Source: Roseburia_D yibonii (GTDB taxonomy: Bacteria; Bacillota; Clostridia; Lachnospirales; Lachnospiraceae). Taken from it: a DNA stretch of 64,000 nt. Below are positions 16,738 through 24,836 of this stretch, piece by piece. The stretch covers positions 105,875 to 169,874 of the forward strand of contig NZ_JACOQH010000006.1 of assembly GCF_014297335.1 (NCBI RefSeq), in the 5' to 3' direction. The notes below the pieces were generated by a model, which did not search any database, was not told where the DNA came from, and was given only the letters and a program-made list of their open reading frames with translations. Each line of letters begins with the position of its first letter. Within the stretch, counting starts at the first letter, position 1. The translations under genes and the position numbers were made by a program.

Positions 16738-18207
16738 ATGAATTTAAACAGGAAAGTGGTCGAGGGTTCTATCGTAGCAGGAATGCTGGTGGTAATGACA
16801 ACGGCCACATCAGTTACAAGTCAGGTTGTTTCGGATGAAAAGGCAACGGCTGCAGTCCAGACAGTGGTTACCGCAGATGAGAACTATACCGCGGTAGCAG
16901 GCATTACCAGACAGATGGCGCTGGTAGAGACGGGCAGAGCAGAAGTGAGCGTGGAACATTCCGACGCGCAGCTGGTGGCGGCTTCCGAGGAAGGCGGTGC
17001 AGACGAGACAGCACAGACAGGGTTGGCTGAGACTTTACCGGCGGATGAGACAAAGAGTATGCCGGTGGAGATTACTGATGAGGATTCACAGAATATAACA
17101 GACACATCCGAAGACGCGCAGGACGCACAGGTAGAAGAACAGCAGAATGCGGACGTAGTGGAGACGGAAGAAACGGCAGAAGAAGCGCTTGCGGGGCAGG
17201 ATGAAGCAGCCATGCAGGAACAGGAAGACCTGGCAGATGCCAATGCTTCGAGCGAGGCGACAGTTGTTGAAAATACGGCAAATGACGTCCAGTCAGACGC
17301 GGTTGCCGCGCAGTTGGAGCAGGAGCAGGCAGAGTGGGAGAACCGTCTGATGCCGAGTGTCAACGAATATCTGAATATTCGTGCGGCGGGTGATGAAAAT
17401 GCGGAAGTGGTCGGAAAGCTCTACAAGGGTGATGCGGCAGAGATCGTGGAACAGGGCGATACCTGGACACATGTAAGATCCGGTTCCGTAGACGGATATG
17501 TATTAAATGCATACTGTGCGTTTGGCATGGATGCGTATGAACTGGCAAAGAAAGACTGTCAGACAGAAGCAAAGGTTATGACCGGCGGACTCAGATTAAG
17601 AACAGAGCCGAATGAGAATGCGACTGTTATCGATGCGGTATACGAAGGTCAGGTGCTTACCGTGGATACCGAATCCGCAAGTACCGATGGCTGGGTAGCG
17701 GTAGAGTATGATGACAAGCTCGCATATGTAGCGGCACCGTATGTTACAGTTGATATTTCCGTGGGAGACGCGATCTCCATCGAGGAAGAGCGCGCGGCAG
17801 CGGCTGCGGAAGCAGAGAAGAAAGCGAGCGAGAGCAGCGGTGTGACGACCACACAGAAGGCTGCGGCAGCGGCATCCACAGATGATGTGACACTTCTTGC
17901 GGCACTGATCCAGTTAGAGGCAGGTTCTGAGTGCTACGAAGGAAAAGTGGCAGTCGGAGCGGTGGTTATGAACCGTGTCAGAAGCGGTGGATATCCGGGA
18001 TCCATTTCCGGTGTCATCTATCAGGGCGGCCAGTTTACAACAGCATCCAGTGTACAGGGTGTGATCGCGAGCGGCGTCAGCGGAAGCTGTATGCAGGCAG
18101 CACAGGAAGCGATAAACGGAAGCGACAATACCGGCGGATGCGTATCGTTCCGTCGCGCAAGTTCCGGACGCGCGGGTGTTGTGATTGGAAATCATGTATT
18201 CTTTTAA
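16738..18207 (+). CDS. Secreted SleB-type cell-wall hydrolase with SH3 domains
   Basis: About 489 residues: a signal peptide (1-30, with VAGMLVVMTTATSVTS), an acidic low-complexity linker of about 160 residues, two bacterial SH3 domains (roughly 205-260 and 280-340), an Ala/Glu-rich spacer, and a C-terminal SleB-type hydrolase domain (about 385-489, TLLAALIQLEAGSECYEGK with the glutamate of this family). Domains of this kind cleave peptidoglycan. SH3 domains should hold it to the wall, and the acidic linker may span it. GGAGGG precedes ATG 16738; two earlier in-frame ATGs lack a site. Confidence 0.88.
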   Translation: MNLNRKVVEGSIVAGMLVVMTTATSVTSQVVSDEKATAAVQTVVTADENYTAVAGITRQMALVETGRAEVSVEHSDAQLVAASEEGGADETAQTGLAETLPADETKSMPVEITDEDSQNITDTSEDAQDAQVEEQQNADVVETEETAEEALAGQDEAAMQEQEDLADANASSEATVVENTANDVQSDAVAAQLEQEQAEWENRLMPSVNEYLNIRAAGDENAEVVGKLYKGDAAEIVEQGDTWTHVRSGSVDGYVLNAYCAFGMDAYELAKKDCQTEAKVMTGGLRLRTEPNENATVIDAVYEGQVLTVDTESASTDGWVAVEYDDKLAYVAAPYVTVDISVGDAISIEEERAAAAAEAEKKASESSGVTTTQKAAAAASTDDVTLLAALIQLEAGSECYEGKVAVGAVVMNRVRSGGYPGSISGVIYQGGQFTTASSVQGVIASGVSGSCMQAAQEAINGSDNTGGCVSFRRASSGRAGVVIGNHVFF

Positions 18208-18238
18208 GTACATCGATGCATAAATAATAAAAATTGCG

Positions 18239-18283
18239 AAGACCATATGTGAGGGATGGTGCAAAGCCCCTTTCTATGGTCTT
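18239..18283 (+). terminator. Terminator of the SleB-type gene
   Basis: A 9-bp outer stem AAGACCATA/TATGGTCTT with a smaller inner pairing (AGGG/CCCT) is followed by TTTTCTTTT. Confidence 0.8.
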
Positions 18284-18301
18284 TTTCTTTTGGAATTTTT
18301 G

Positions 18302-18330
18302 TTGTATTCTCAAATGAAATATAGTAAGAT
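18302..18330 (+). promoter_or_regulatory. Promoter of the SPFH gene
   Basis: TTGTAT and TAAGAT with a 17-base spacer, about 50 bp before the start codon. Confidence 0.5.
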
Positions 18331-18379
18331 AATTCTATTGATAAAATATCTATCGAACAAAATCAGGGAGGTATGACAG

Positions 18380-19306
18380 ATGGGTGCATTCATTGCAGTA
18401 GTAATTCTTCTGGCAGTTGTGTTAATTATTTTAGTGAATTGTATTAAAATCGTGCCGCAGGCACATGCGATGGTAGTGGAGCGTCTCGGAGGCTATCTGG
18501 CGACATGGGGCGTAGGACTTCACTTTAAAATGCCGTTTTTAGACCGTGTTGCAAAAAAAGTGATCTTAAAGGAACAGGTAGTGGATTTCCCGCCACAGCC
18601 GGTTATTACAAAAGATAATGTTACGATGCAGATCGATACTGTTGTATATTTTCAGATCACAGATCCGAAGTTATTTACCTACGGTGTGGAAAATCCGATC
18701 ATGGCGATCGAGAACCTGACCGCGACAACACTCCGTAATATCATCGGTGATCTCGAACTTGACGAGACACTGACTTCAAGAGAGACCATCAACACCAAGA
18801 TGCGCGCGTCTTTGGATGTCGCGACAGATCCATGGGGAATCAAGGTAAACCGTGTGGAATTAAAGAACATCATTCCGCCGAAAGCGATCCAGGATGCCAT
18901 GGAAAAACAGATGAAAGCAGAACGTGAGAGACGTGAGGCGGTTACCAGAGCAGAAGGTGAGAAGAAATCTACGATCCTTGTTGCGGAAGGTAAGAAGGAA
19001 TCCGCGATTCTCGAAGCAGAAGCGGAAAAACAGGCAGCGATCTTACGCGCGGAAGCAAAGAAGGAAGCGACCATGCGCGAGGCGGAAGGTCAGGCGCAGG
19101 CGATCTTAAAGATCCAGCAGGCAAACGCCGACGGACTTCGTTTCTTAAAAGAGGCAGGACCGGATGCAAATGTACTGCAGTTAAAGAGTATTGAAGCATT
19201 TGCAAAGGCAGCCGACGGAAAAGCGACCAAGATCATCATCCCGTCCGAGATCCAGGGGATCGCGGGACTTGCGAAATCCGTTGTGGAAGTAGCAAAGGAA
19301 AGCTAA
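18380..19306 (+). CDS. SPFH/Band 7 (stomatin/prohibitin-like) membrane protein
   Basis: This 308-residue protein has an N-terminal membrane anchor (about 3-24), an SPFH domain (about 25-185) and a long charged coiled coil built of repeats such as AEGEKKS, AEGKKES and AEAEKQA (about 190-245). Such proteins oligomerise in ordered membrane patches. The genes often next to them (NfeD-like or M48 protease) are absent here. It stands alone between two terminators. Confidence 0.9.
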   Translation: MGAFIAVVILLAVVLIILVNCIKIVPQAHAMVVERLGGYLATWGVGLHFKMPFLDRVAKKVILKEQVVDFPPQPVITKDNVTMQIDTVVYFQITDPKLFTYGVENPIMAIENLTATTLRNIIGDLELDETLTSRETINTKMRASLDVATDPWGIKVNRVELKNIIPPKAIQDAMEKQMKAERERREAVTRAEGEKKSTILVAEGKKESAILEAEAEKQAAILRAEAKKEATMREAEGQAQAILKIQQANADGLRFLKEAGPDANVLQLKSIEAFAKAADGKATKIIIPSEIQGIAGLAKSVVEVAKES

Positions 19307-19341
19307 GCGAAGAAGCATTTGGTAATATAACAAATAAAGAA

Positions 19342-19368
19342 CGGGCTGTCGAAAAATTTGACAGCCCG
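19342..19368 (+). terminator. Terminator after the SPFH gene
   Basis: A perfect 9-bp stem CGGGCTGTC/GACAGCCCG is followed by ATTGTTG, a weak T tract. Confidence 0.65.
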
Positions 19369-19404
19369 ATTGTTGTAATGACTACATAGAAAGGAAGCAG
19401 AAAA

Positions 19405-20388
19405 ATGAACTTAAAAGGACGTAATTTTTTAAAACTGAAAGATTTTACCCCGGAAGAAATTCTTTACATGGTAGATCTTGCAGCGGAATTAAAAGACAAA
19501 AAGAAAAAAGGGATTGCGCATGATGCACTGACTGGCAAAAATATTGCGCTGATCTTTGAGAAGACCAGTACAAGAACCCGCTGCTCGTTTGAAGTGGCAG
19601 CACATGATCTCGGAATGCATGTGACTTATCTGGATCCGTCAGGTTCCCAGATCGGCAAAAAAGAAAGTATCGCGGATACCGCGCGCGTCCTTGGAAGAAT
19701 GTTCGACGGGATCGAGTACCGCGGATTTGGACAGGACATTGTGGAAGAGCTGGCAGAATATGCGGGAGTTCCGGTGTGGAACGGACTGACCAATGAGTTC
19801 CATCCGACACAGATGCTGGCAGATGTTTTAACGATCCGTGAGCATCTGGGACGTATCAAGGGCGTAAAACTCGCGTATATGGGAGATGCCCGCTATAACA
19901 TGGGAAATTCGCTGATGGTGACCTGCGCGAAACTCGGTATGGATTTTGTCGCATGTACGTCCAAAAAATATTTCCCGGAGCAGGAGCTTGTGGACTACTG
20001 TAAAAAAGTAGCGGCAGAAAACGGTGGAAGCATCACGCTTTCCGAGGACATAGAAGCAGTAAAGGGCGCGGATGTCATTTATACCGATGTCTGGGTGTCC
20101 ATGGGTGAGCCGGATGAGATCTGGGAAGAACGTTTAAAAGATCTGATGCCGTATCAGGTCAACAAAAAGCTGATGGACATTGCGGGTGAGCAGGCGATCT
20201 TTATGCACTGTCTTCCGGCATTCCATGACTTAAAGACCAAGATCGGAAAACAGGTCTATGAAAAATTCGGATTTTCCGAGCTTGAAGTGACAGATGAAGT
20301 GTTTGAATCCGAAAAGTCCGTGGTATTTGACGAGGCAGAGAACCGCATGCATACGATCAAGGCGGTCATGTACGCGACGTTGGCATAA
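19405..20388 (+). CDS. argF: Ornithine carbamoyltransferase
   Basis: This 327-residue enzyme makes citrulline from ornithine and carbamoyl phosphate. Carbamoyl-phosphate motif STRTRCSFEVAA, FHPTQ and the catalytic HCLPAFHD loop are all present. The MHCLP form fits ornithine rather than aspartate carbamoyltransferase. No other arginine genes are nearby, so it may act in biosynthesis or in the arginine deiminase route (then arcB). It starts the run continuing through lysS, with a 44-base gap to birA. Confidence 0.94.
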   Translation: MNLKGRNFLKLKDFTPEEILYMVDLAAELKDKKKKGIAHDALTGKNIALIFEKTSTRTRCSFEVAAHDLGMHVTYLDPSGSQIGKKESIADTARVLGRMFDGIEYRGFGQDIVEELAEYAGVPVWNGLTNEFHPTQMLADVLTIREHLGRIKGVKLAYMGDARYNMGNSLMVTCAKLGMDFVACTSKKYFPEQELVDYCKKVAAENGGSITLSEDIEAVKGADVIYTDVWVSMGEPDEIWEERLKDLMPYQVNKKLMDIAGEQAIFMHCLPAFHDLKTKIGKQVYEKFGFSELEVTDEVFESEKSVVFDEAENRMHTIKAVMYATLA

Positions 20389-20432
20389 AGCGGTTTGATA
20401 ACCCGGAGGGAAAGAAGAGTCAGGGGACGGAT

Positions 20433-21410
20433 ATGAAGGCAGAGATATTAACGATATTAAAAGATACGGACGGCTATGTGTCCGGTCAGGAACTGTGTGA
20501 GCGGTTTGGCGTTTCCCGCACTGCGGTGTGGAAAGCGATGAACCAGTTGAAAAAAGAAGGCTATGAGATCGAATCGGTACAAAACAAGGGCTATCACCTG
20601 GTAAAGACACCGGATATCTTAAGCAAAAACGAGCTTGTCAGCATACGAAAGACAAAGTGGGTCGGTACGGAGATCTGTTATTTCGATGTGACGGATTCGA
20701 CCAACACACAGGCCAAAAGTCTGGGCGAGGGAGATGCGCCAAACGGTACGCTTGTCGTTGCCGGAAAGCAGGAGAGCGGCAGAGGCAGACGGGGCAGAAG
20801 CTTTGAGTCCCCTGCGGGAACCGGCATTTTCATGACCCTTCTGCTCCGGCCGGAGATCGAACCGCAGAATGCTTCCATGCTTACGCTCGTCTCCGCACTG
20901 GCGGTCGCGAAAGGCATTGAGCATATGGTGGATCTTCCGGTGCAGATCAAATGGCCGAATGATATCGTGATAAACGGCAAAAAAGTCTGTGGTATTTTAA
21001 CGGAAATGAGCGCACAGATGGATTATGTAAACTACATTGTGATCGGGATCGGGATCAATGTGGGCAATGAGGAGTTCCCGGAGGAGATCAAAGATGTGGC
21101 AACTTCGATCTATCTTGAGAGTGGAAAACATGTAAACCGTGCCATGCTGATCGAAAAGATCTGGGAAGAGTTTGAAGATTATTATGAACTTTATGAGAAA
21201 ACACAGGATTTGAGCAGCCTGGTTAAAGAGTACGACAGTTATCTGGTCAACCGGGGACAGAAAGTGCGTGTCTTAGATTCGAAAGAGCCGTACGAGGGAA
21301 AGGCGATGGGCATCACCGACCGCGGAGAGCTGATCGTGGATACCTGGGAGGCAAGACGGCTGGTGGCCGCCGGAGAAGTGTCCGTGCGCGGCGTATATGG
21401 CTATGTATGA
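20433..21410 (+). CDS. birA: Bifunctional biotin ligase/repressor BirA
   Basis: This 325-residue protein has an N-terminal winged helix (about 1-60, VSGQELCERFGVSRTAVWKA), a catalytic ligase domain with the ATP loop SGRGRRGRS near residue 113 and KWPNDI, and a small C-terminal SH3-like domain. It activates biotin to biotinyl-AMP, transfers it to carboxylase carrier proteins, and can repress biotin genes. An AGGGGA site precedes the ATG. Confidence 0.94.
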   Translation: MKAEILTILKDTDGYVSGQELCERFGVSRTAVWKAMNQLKKEGYEIESVQNKGYHLVKTPDILSKNELVSIRKTKWVGTEICYFDVTDSTNTQAKSLGEGDAPNGTLVVAGKQESGRGRRGRSFESPAGTGIFMTLLLRPEIEPQNASMLTLVSALAVAKGIEHMVDLPVQIKWPNDIVINGKKVCGILTEMSAQMDYVNYIVIGIGINVGNEEFPEEIKDVATSIYLESGKHVNRAMLIEKIWEEFEDYYELYEKTQDLSSLVKEYDSYLVNRGQKVRVLDSKEPYEGKAMGITDRGELIVDTWEARRLVAAGEVSVRGVYGYV

Positions 21411-21455
21411 TCGGATAAAACGATAACAGGATAAGACAGATTGAGGTAAGCTACA

Positions 21456-21794
21456 ATGTTTCAAAATGAAGTGATATTATGCGGATCAAGTTCCTATACG
21501 AGAAAATTTTATTTAAACCGTGATTTTTCCAGACTTCCGGAGGCAATCAAAGAAGAATTGCAGATCATGTGCGTGCTGTTTACCGAGGATGTGGGCGGAA
21601 CGCTGCAGCTGGTGTTTGACGCCGAGGGCAATCTGGAATTCCGGACGGAAGTGGAAGAGGGCGATCTGCTCTATGATGAGATCGGAAGCGTGTTGAAGAT
21701 CAAGCAGCTGCGGAATGAAAAGCAGGAGCTGCTCGAGGCACTGCAGATGTATTACCGGGTAGTTTTCCTGGGCGAAGGACTGAAGGAGGAATAG
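21456..21794 (+). CDS. Small conserved protein, DUF6145-like
   Basis: This 112-residue protein has no membrane segment. It is acidic, with a beta-rich first half and a helical second half. It recalls a small Lachnospiraceae family annotated DUF6145, always close to birA and coaX; no function is known. Its stop is two bases before the coaX start, so the two are probably translated together. Confidence 0.6.
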   Translation: MFQNEVILCGSSSYTRKFYLNRDFSRLPEAIKEELQIMCVLFTEDVGGTLQLVFDAEGNLEFRTEVEEGDLLYDEIGSVLKIKQLRNEKQELLEALQMYYRVVFLGEGLKEE

Positions 21795-21796
21795 AT

Positions 21797-22588
21797 ATGC
21801 TGTTAGCAGTTGATGTGGGAAATAGCAATATCACACTCGGAGCGTTTGAACGGGAACGGCTGGTCGCGACATTTCGGATGACGACCAATCTTCCGCGTAC
21901 TTCGGATGAGTACGGAACCGAGATCCGTGGACTTCTCGCCAACAACGGGATCAGCCCGAACGCGATCGACAGCGCGATCTTTTCATCGGTCGTGCCGGAT
22001 ATCATGCATTCACTGACGAGTGCGGTGATCAAATATTTCAATGTCACGCCGATTTTGGTCGAACCGGGTATTACCACCGGGCTTTCCATCGCGACAGAAA
22101 ATCCGAGACAGCTCGGGGCGGATCGTATCGTGGATGCGGTCGGCGCGTATGAGCTTTATGGCGGACCGGTCATCGTCATTGACTTTGGAACAGCGACAAC
22201 GTTTGATCTCGTGGATGGAAACGGCGTATTTCTGGCTGGCGTGATCTCGCCGGGAATCCGGGTATCTGCGAAGGCACTCTCCCAGGGAACCGCGAAACTG
22301 CCGGAGATCGAGATCAAAAAGCCGGCATCGATCCTTGGAAGAGAGACGATAAGCAGCATACAGGCGGGACTTGTATACGGTCAGATCGGCCAGACAGAAT
22401 ATATCGTGGAACATATGAAACAGGAAGCGGATCTTGCCGGGATCAAAGTGGTTGCGACCGGAGGACTCGGAAAGATCATCGCGAAAGAGACAAAAAGCAT
22501 TGATATTTATGACGCGACACTGACGCTTCAGGGAATGCGTTTTATTTATGAGAGACAAAAAAAGGGACAGGCAGACGGCGGAAAATAA
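21797..22588 (+). CDS. coaX: Type III pantothenate kinase
   Basis: This 263-residue ASKHA-fold kinase phosphorylates pantothenate in the first step of coenzyme A synthesis. The N-terminal phosphate loop LLAVDVGNSNITLGAF, the LGADRIVDAVGAY block and the IDFGTATTFD motif are canonical. Type III enzymes are not inhibited by CoA. The gene is typically clustered with birA, as here. Confidence 0.95.
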   Translation: MLLAVDVGNSNITLGAFERERLVATFRMTTNLPRTSDEYGTEIRGLLANNGISPNAIDSAIFSSVVPDIMHSLTSAVIKYFNVTPILVEPGITTGLSIATENPRQLGADRIVDAVGAYELYGGPVIVIDFGTATTFDLVDGNGVFLAGVISPGIRVSAKALSQGTAKLPEIEIKKPASILGRETISSIQAGLVYGQIGQTEYIVEHMKQEADLAGIKVVATGGLGKIIAKETKSIDIYDATLTLQGMRFIYERQKKGQADGGK

Positions 22589-22589
22589 T

Positions 22590-23573
22590 ATGAAAACATT
22601 ACAGATCGGAAATGTGACTTTAGAAAACAATCTGGTGCTCGGACCAATGGCAGGCGTGACAGACCTGCCATTTCGTCTGCTCTGCAAAGAGCAGGGCGCG
22701 GGACTTTTGTGCATGGAAATGGTGAGTGCCAAGGGCATCTATTACAACAATAAAAATACCGAGCAGCTTTTGGCGATCGATGAGAGGGAGCATCCGGTTT
22801 CCCTGCAGCTTTTTGGCTCGGATCCGGAGATCATGAGTGAGATGGCAAAAAAGATCGAGGAAAGGCCTTTTGACATTCTCGATATCAATATGGGCTGTCC
22901 GGTTTCGAAAGTCGTAAACAACGGCGACGGCTCCGCACTGATGAAAAATCCGGTGCTTGCGGGAAAGATCATAGAAAAGACCGCGCGTGCCATCAAAAAA
23001 CCGGTGACGGTAAAGATCCGCAAAGGGTTTGATGATGCGCATATCAACGCGGTGGAAATGGCAAAAGTGGCAGAAGCAAGCGGCGCGGCAGCGATCGCGG
23101 TCCACGGGCGCACGAGAGAGCAGTACTATTCGGGCAGGGCGGACTGGGACATCATAAGACAGGTCAAAGAAGCGGTAAAGATCCCCGTGATCGGAAACGG
23201 CGATATCCTGACGCCGGAGGACGCGATCCGCATGGAAGAACAGACCGGCTGTGACGGTTTTATGATCGCGCGCGGCGCACAGGGGAATCCGTGGATCTTT
23301 GCGCAGATCCTGCATTATTTTAAGACCGGAGAACATCTGCCAAAACCGACGGCGGAGGAAATGGTACAAATGATGCTGCGCCATGCGAAAATGCAGCTTG
23401 CGTTCAAGGGAGACTATACCGGGATACGCGAGATCCGCAAACATGCGGCGTGGTATACGGCGGGCTATCCGAATGCGGCACGCCTGCGCAGTGCCATCAA
23501 TGAAGTGGAAAGCTATGAACAGTTAGAGGAATTATTCGGGCGCTTTTTGACATATAATGAGAAAAACGGATAG
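22590..23573 (+). CDS. dusB: tRNA-dihydrouridine synthase DusB
   Basis: This 327-residue FMN-dependent TIM-barrel enzyme reduces uridines in the tRNA D-loop. The starting block VLGPMAGVTDLPFR, the catalytic cysteine in NMGCPVSKV and the VHGRTREQYYSG loop are present. The ATG at 22590 lies one base after the coaX stop; upstream in-frame readings overlap coaX and are unlikely. Confidence 0.93.
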   Translation: MKTLQIGNVTLENNLVLGPMAGVTDLPFRLLCKEQGAGLLCMEMVSAKGIYYNNKNTEQLLAIDEREHPVSLQLFGSDPEIMSEMAKKIEERPFDILDINMGCPVSKVVNNGDGSALMKNPVLAGKIIEKTARAIKKPVTVKIRKGFDDAHINAVEMAKVAEASGAAAIAVHGRTREQYYSGRADWDIIRQVKEAVKIPVIGNGDILTPEDAIRMEEQTGCDGFMIARGAQGNPWIFAQILHYFKTGEHLPKPTAEEMVQMMLRHAKMQLAFKGDYTGIREIRKHAAWYTAGYPNAARLRSAINEVESYEQLEELFGRFLTYNEKNG

Positions 23574-23585
23574 CAGGTACGGCGT

Positions 23586-24236
23586 ATGGCGGATGACCGT
23601 GTGGATATGGGATGGCGCGCGATCGGTGCATTTTTGAAAAAGTGGAGACAGAAAAGACGAAAAAAGAAAGAAGGAATCGGAAGTGCGGCAAAGGAACCGG
23701 AGATGTGGGCGGAAAATCCCTATCTGCCGCAGTTTCGGAACATCATGGAGCAGGTATTAAAAAAGCGTGGGATAAGCTACCGCGATTTTGCGCCGGTCTG
23801 TATTGATGAAGAAAAGCCGGAGCTCCTTTTGATGGAGGAAGATATTGTCACCGTTCTGCACGAGCTGGAGCGGGATTTAAACGCGCTTACGATCCTAACG
23901 GAACGTCCGGATTTTTTCTCGTCATATGCGGCGCGGATGGAAGAAGAATACGGGCTTATGGTTTCGGTCAGGGAGAAGCGGCATGCGGGAGCGGAATCCC
24001 CGTTTCTGTTTCCCGGAAATGTGATCCTGGATTTTGAGCGGAACGGACATTTTTGCACACCGGAGAAAACGGGCGGATACTGCTATATCCCCATCTATAA
24101 AATACCCTGGCAAAGCGGCGAAAACCTTGACATTCTGGTGCCTATCGGGTATAATACTGTGATTGTTAAAGGACTAGACCTAAGAGAAGAAAGCGGAAGT
24201 TCCAAGGATGTTTTTGCGGGATTTTCGGAACAATAG
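23586..24236 (+). CDS. Conserved protein of unknown function
   Basis: About 216 residues, soluble, with a very basic stretch near residues 18-30 (KKWRQKRRKKKE) that may bind nucleic acid. The rest is mixed alpha-beta with no recognised motif. It sits between dusB and greA, in a run of translation and transcription genes. The start is uncertain: ATG 23586 lacks a clear ribosome-binding site and ATG 23607 is an alternative. Confidence 0.55.
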   Translation: MADDRVDMGWRAIGAFLKKWRQKRRKKKEGIGSAAKEPEMWAENPYLPQFRNIMEQVLKKRGISYRDFAPVCIDEEKPELLLMEEDIVTVLHELERDLNALTILTERPDFFSSYAARMEEEYGLMVSVREKRHAGAESPFLFPGNVILDFERNGHFCTPEKTGGYCYIPIYKIPWQSGENLDILVPIGYNTVIVKGLDLREESGSSKDVFAGFSEQ

Positions 24237-24267
24237 AAAGAAGAAACAGGAAGGACAGAAAGCAAGC

Positions 24268-24747
24268 ATGGATAAGAAAAACATTTTGACCTATCAGGGA
24301 CTGCAGAAACTGGAAGAAGAGTTACAGAACTTAAAAGTAGTCAGAAGAAAAGAAGTAGCGCAGAAGATCAAAGAAGCCAGAGAACAGGGTGACTTGTCCG
24401 AGAACGCGGAGTACGATGCAGCGAAAGACGAGCAGCGTGACATTGAGGCGCGTATCGAAGATATCGAGAAGATCTTAAAGAACGCGGAAGTCGTTGTAGA
24501 AGAAGAGGTAGAGCTGGATAAGATCAGCATCGGATGTAAGGTAAAGATCCTTGATGTGGAAGAAAATGAGGAGCTTGAATACAAGATCGTCGGTTCCACC
24601 GAGGCAAACAGCTTAAAAGGCAAGATCTCCAATGAGTCTCCGGTCGGCAAGGCACTGCTCGGCGCAAAGATCGGTGATGTCGTAAAGGTTGAGACCCATG
24701 TGGGCGAGCTGGAATATAAGGTACTTGAGATCCAGCGCTCAAACTAG
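24268..24747 (+). CDS. greA: Transcription elongation factor GreA
   Basis: This 159-residue protein has an N-terminal coiled coil (about 10-75) with the acidic tip DLSENAEYDAAKDEQ, and a C-terminal FKBP-like domain containing the ESPVGKALLG segment. GreA enters the RNA polymerase secondary channel and stimulates transcript cleavage in backtracked complexes. The start is ATG 24268, which follows AGGAAGGA; a longer reading to 24208 overlaps the preceding gene. An 89-bp gap with a hairpin separates it from lysS. Confidence 0.95.
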   Translation: MDKKNILTYQGLQKLEEELQNLKVVRRKEVAQKIKEAREQGDLSENAEYDAAKDEQRDIEARIEDIEKILKNAEVVVEEEVELDKISIGCKVKILDVEENEELEYKIVGSTEANSLKGKISNESPVGKALLGAKIGDVVKVETHVGELEYKVLEIQRSN

Positions 24748-24751
24748 AAAG

Positions 24752-24809
24752 CAGCCGGAAAGATCCGGAGTCAGAATCTGATTTTATGACAGGATCAACT
24801 TCCGTGGCT
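24752..24809 (+). other. Imperfect hairpin between greA and lysS
   Basis: AGCCGGAAAGATCC at the left can pair with GGATCAACTTCCGTGGCT at the right with bulges, enclosing a small TCAG/CTGA hairpin. It lies in the greA-lysS leader. It has no T tract and no T-box features; its role is unknown. Confidence 0.35.
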
Positions 24810-24836
24810 GGAAAATAAAAATGAAGGAGAATGAAG

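Noticed and set aside
16884..17363. 159-codon serine-rich minus-strand frame
   Set aside because: Mirror of the acidic low-complexity linker of the SleB-type gene.
22620..23444. 274-codon open frame on the minus strand
   Set aside because: Lies entirely opposite dusB, whose motifs and length are certain; composition is that of an antisense shadow.
24748..24836. T-box leader before lysS
   Set aside because: The region is only 89 bases and lacks the conserved T-box sequence and specifier loop.
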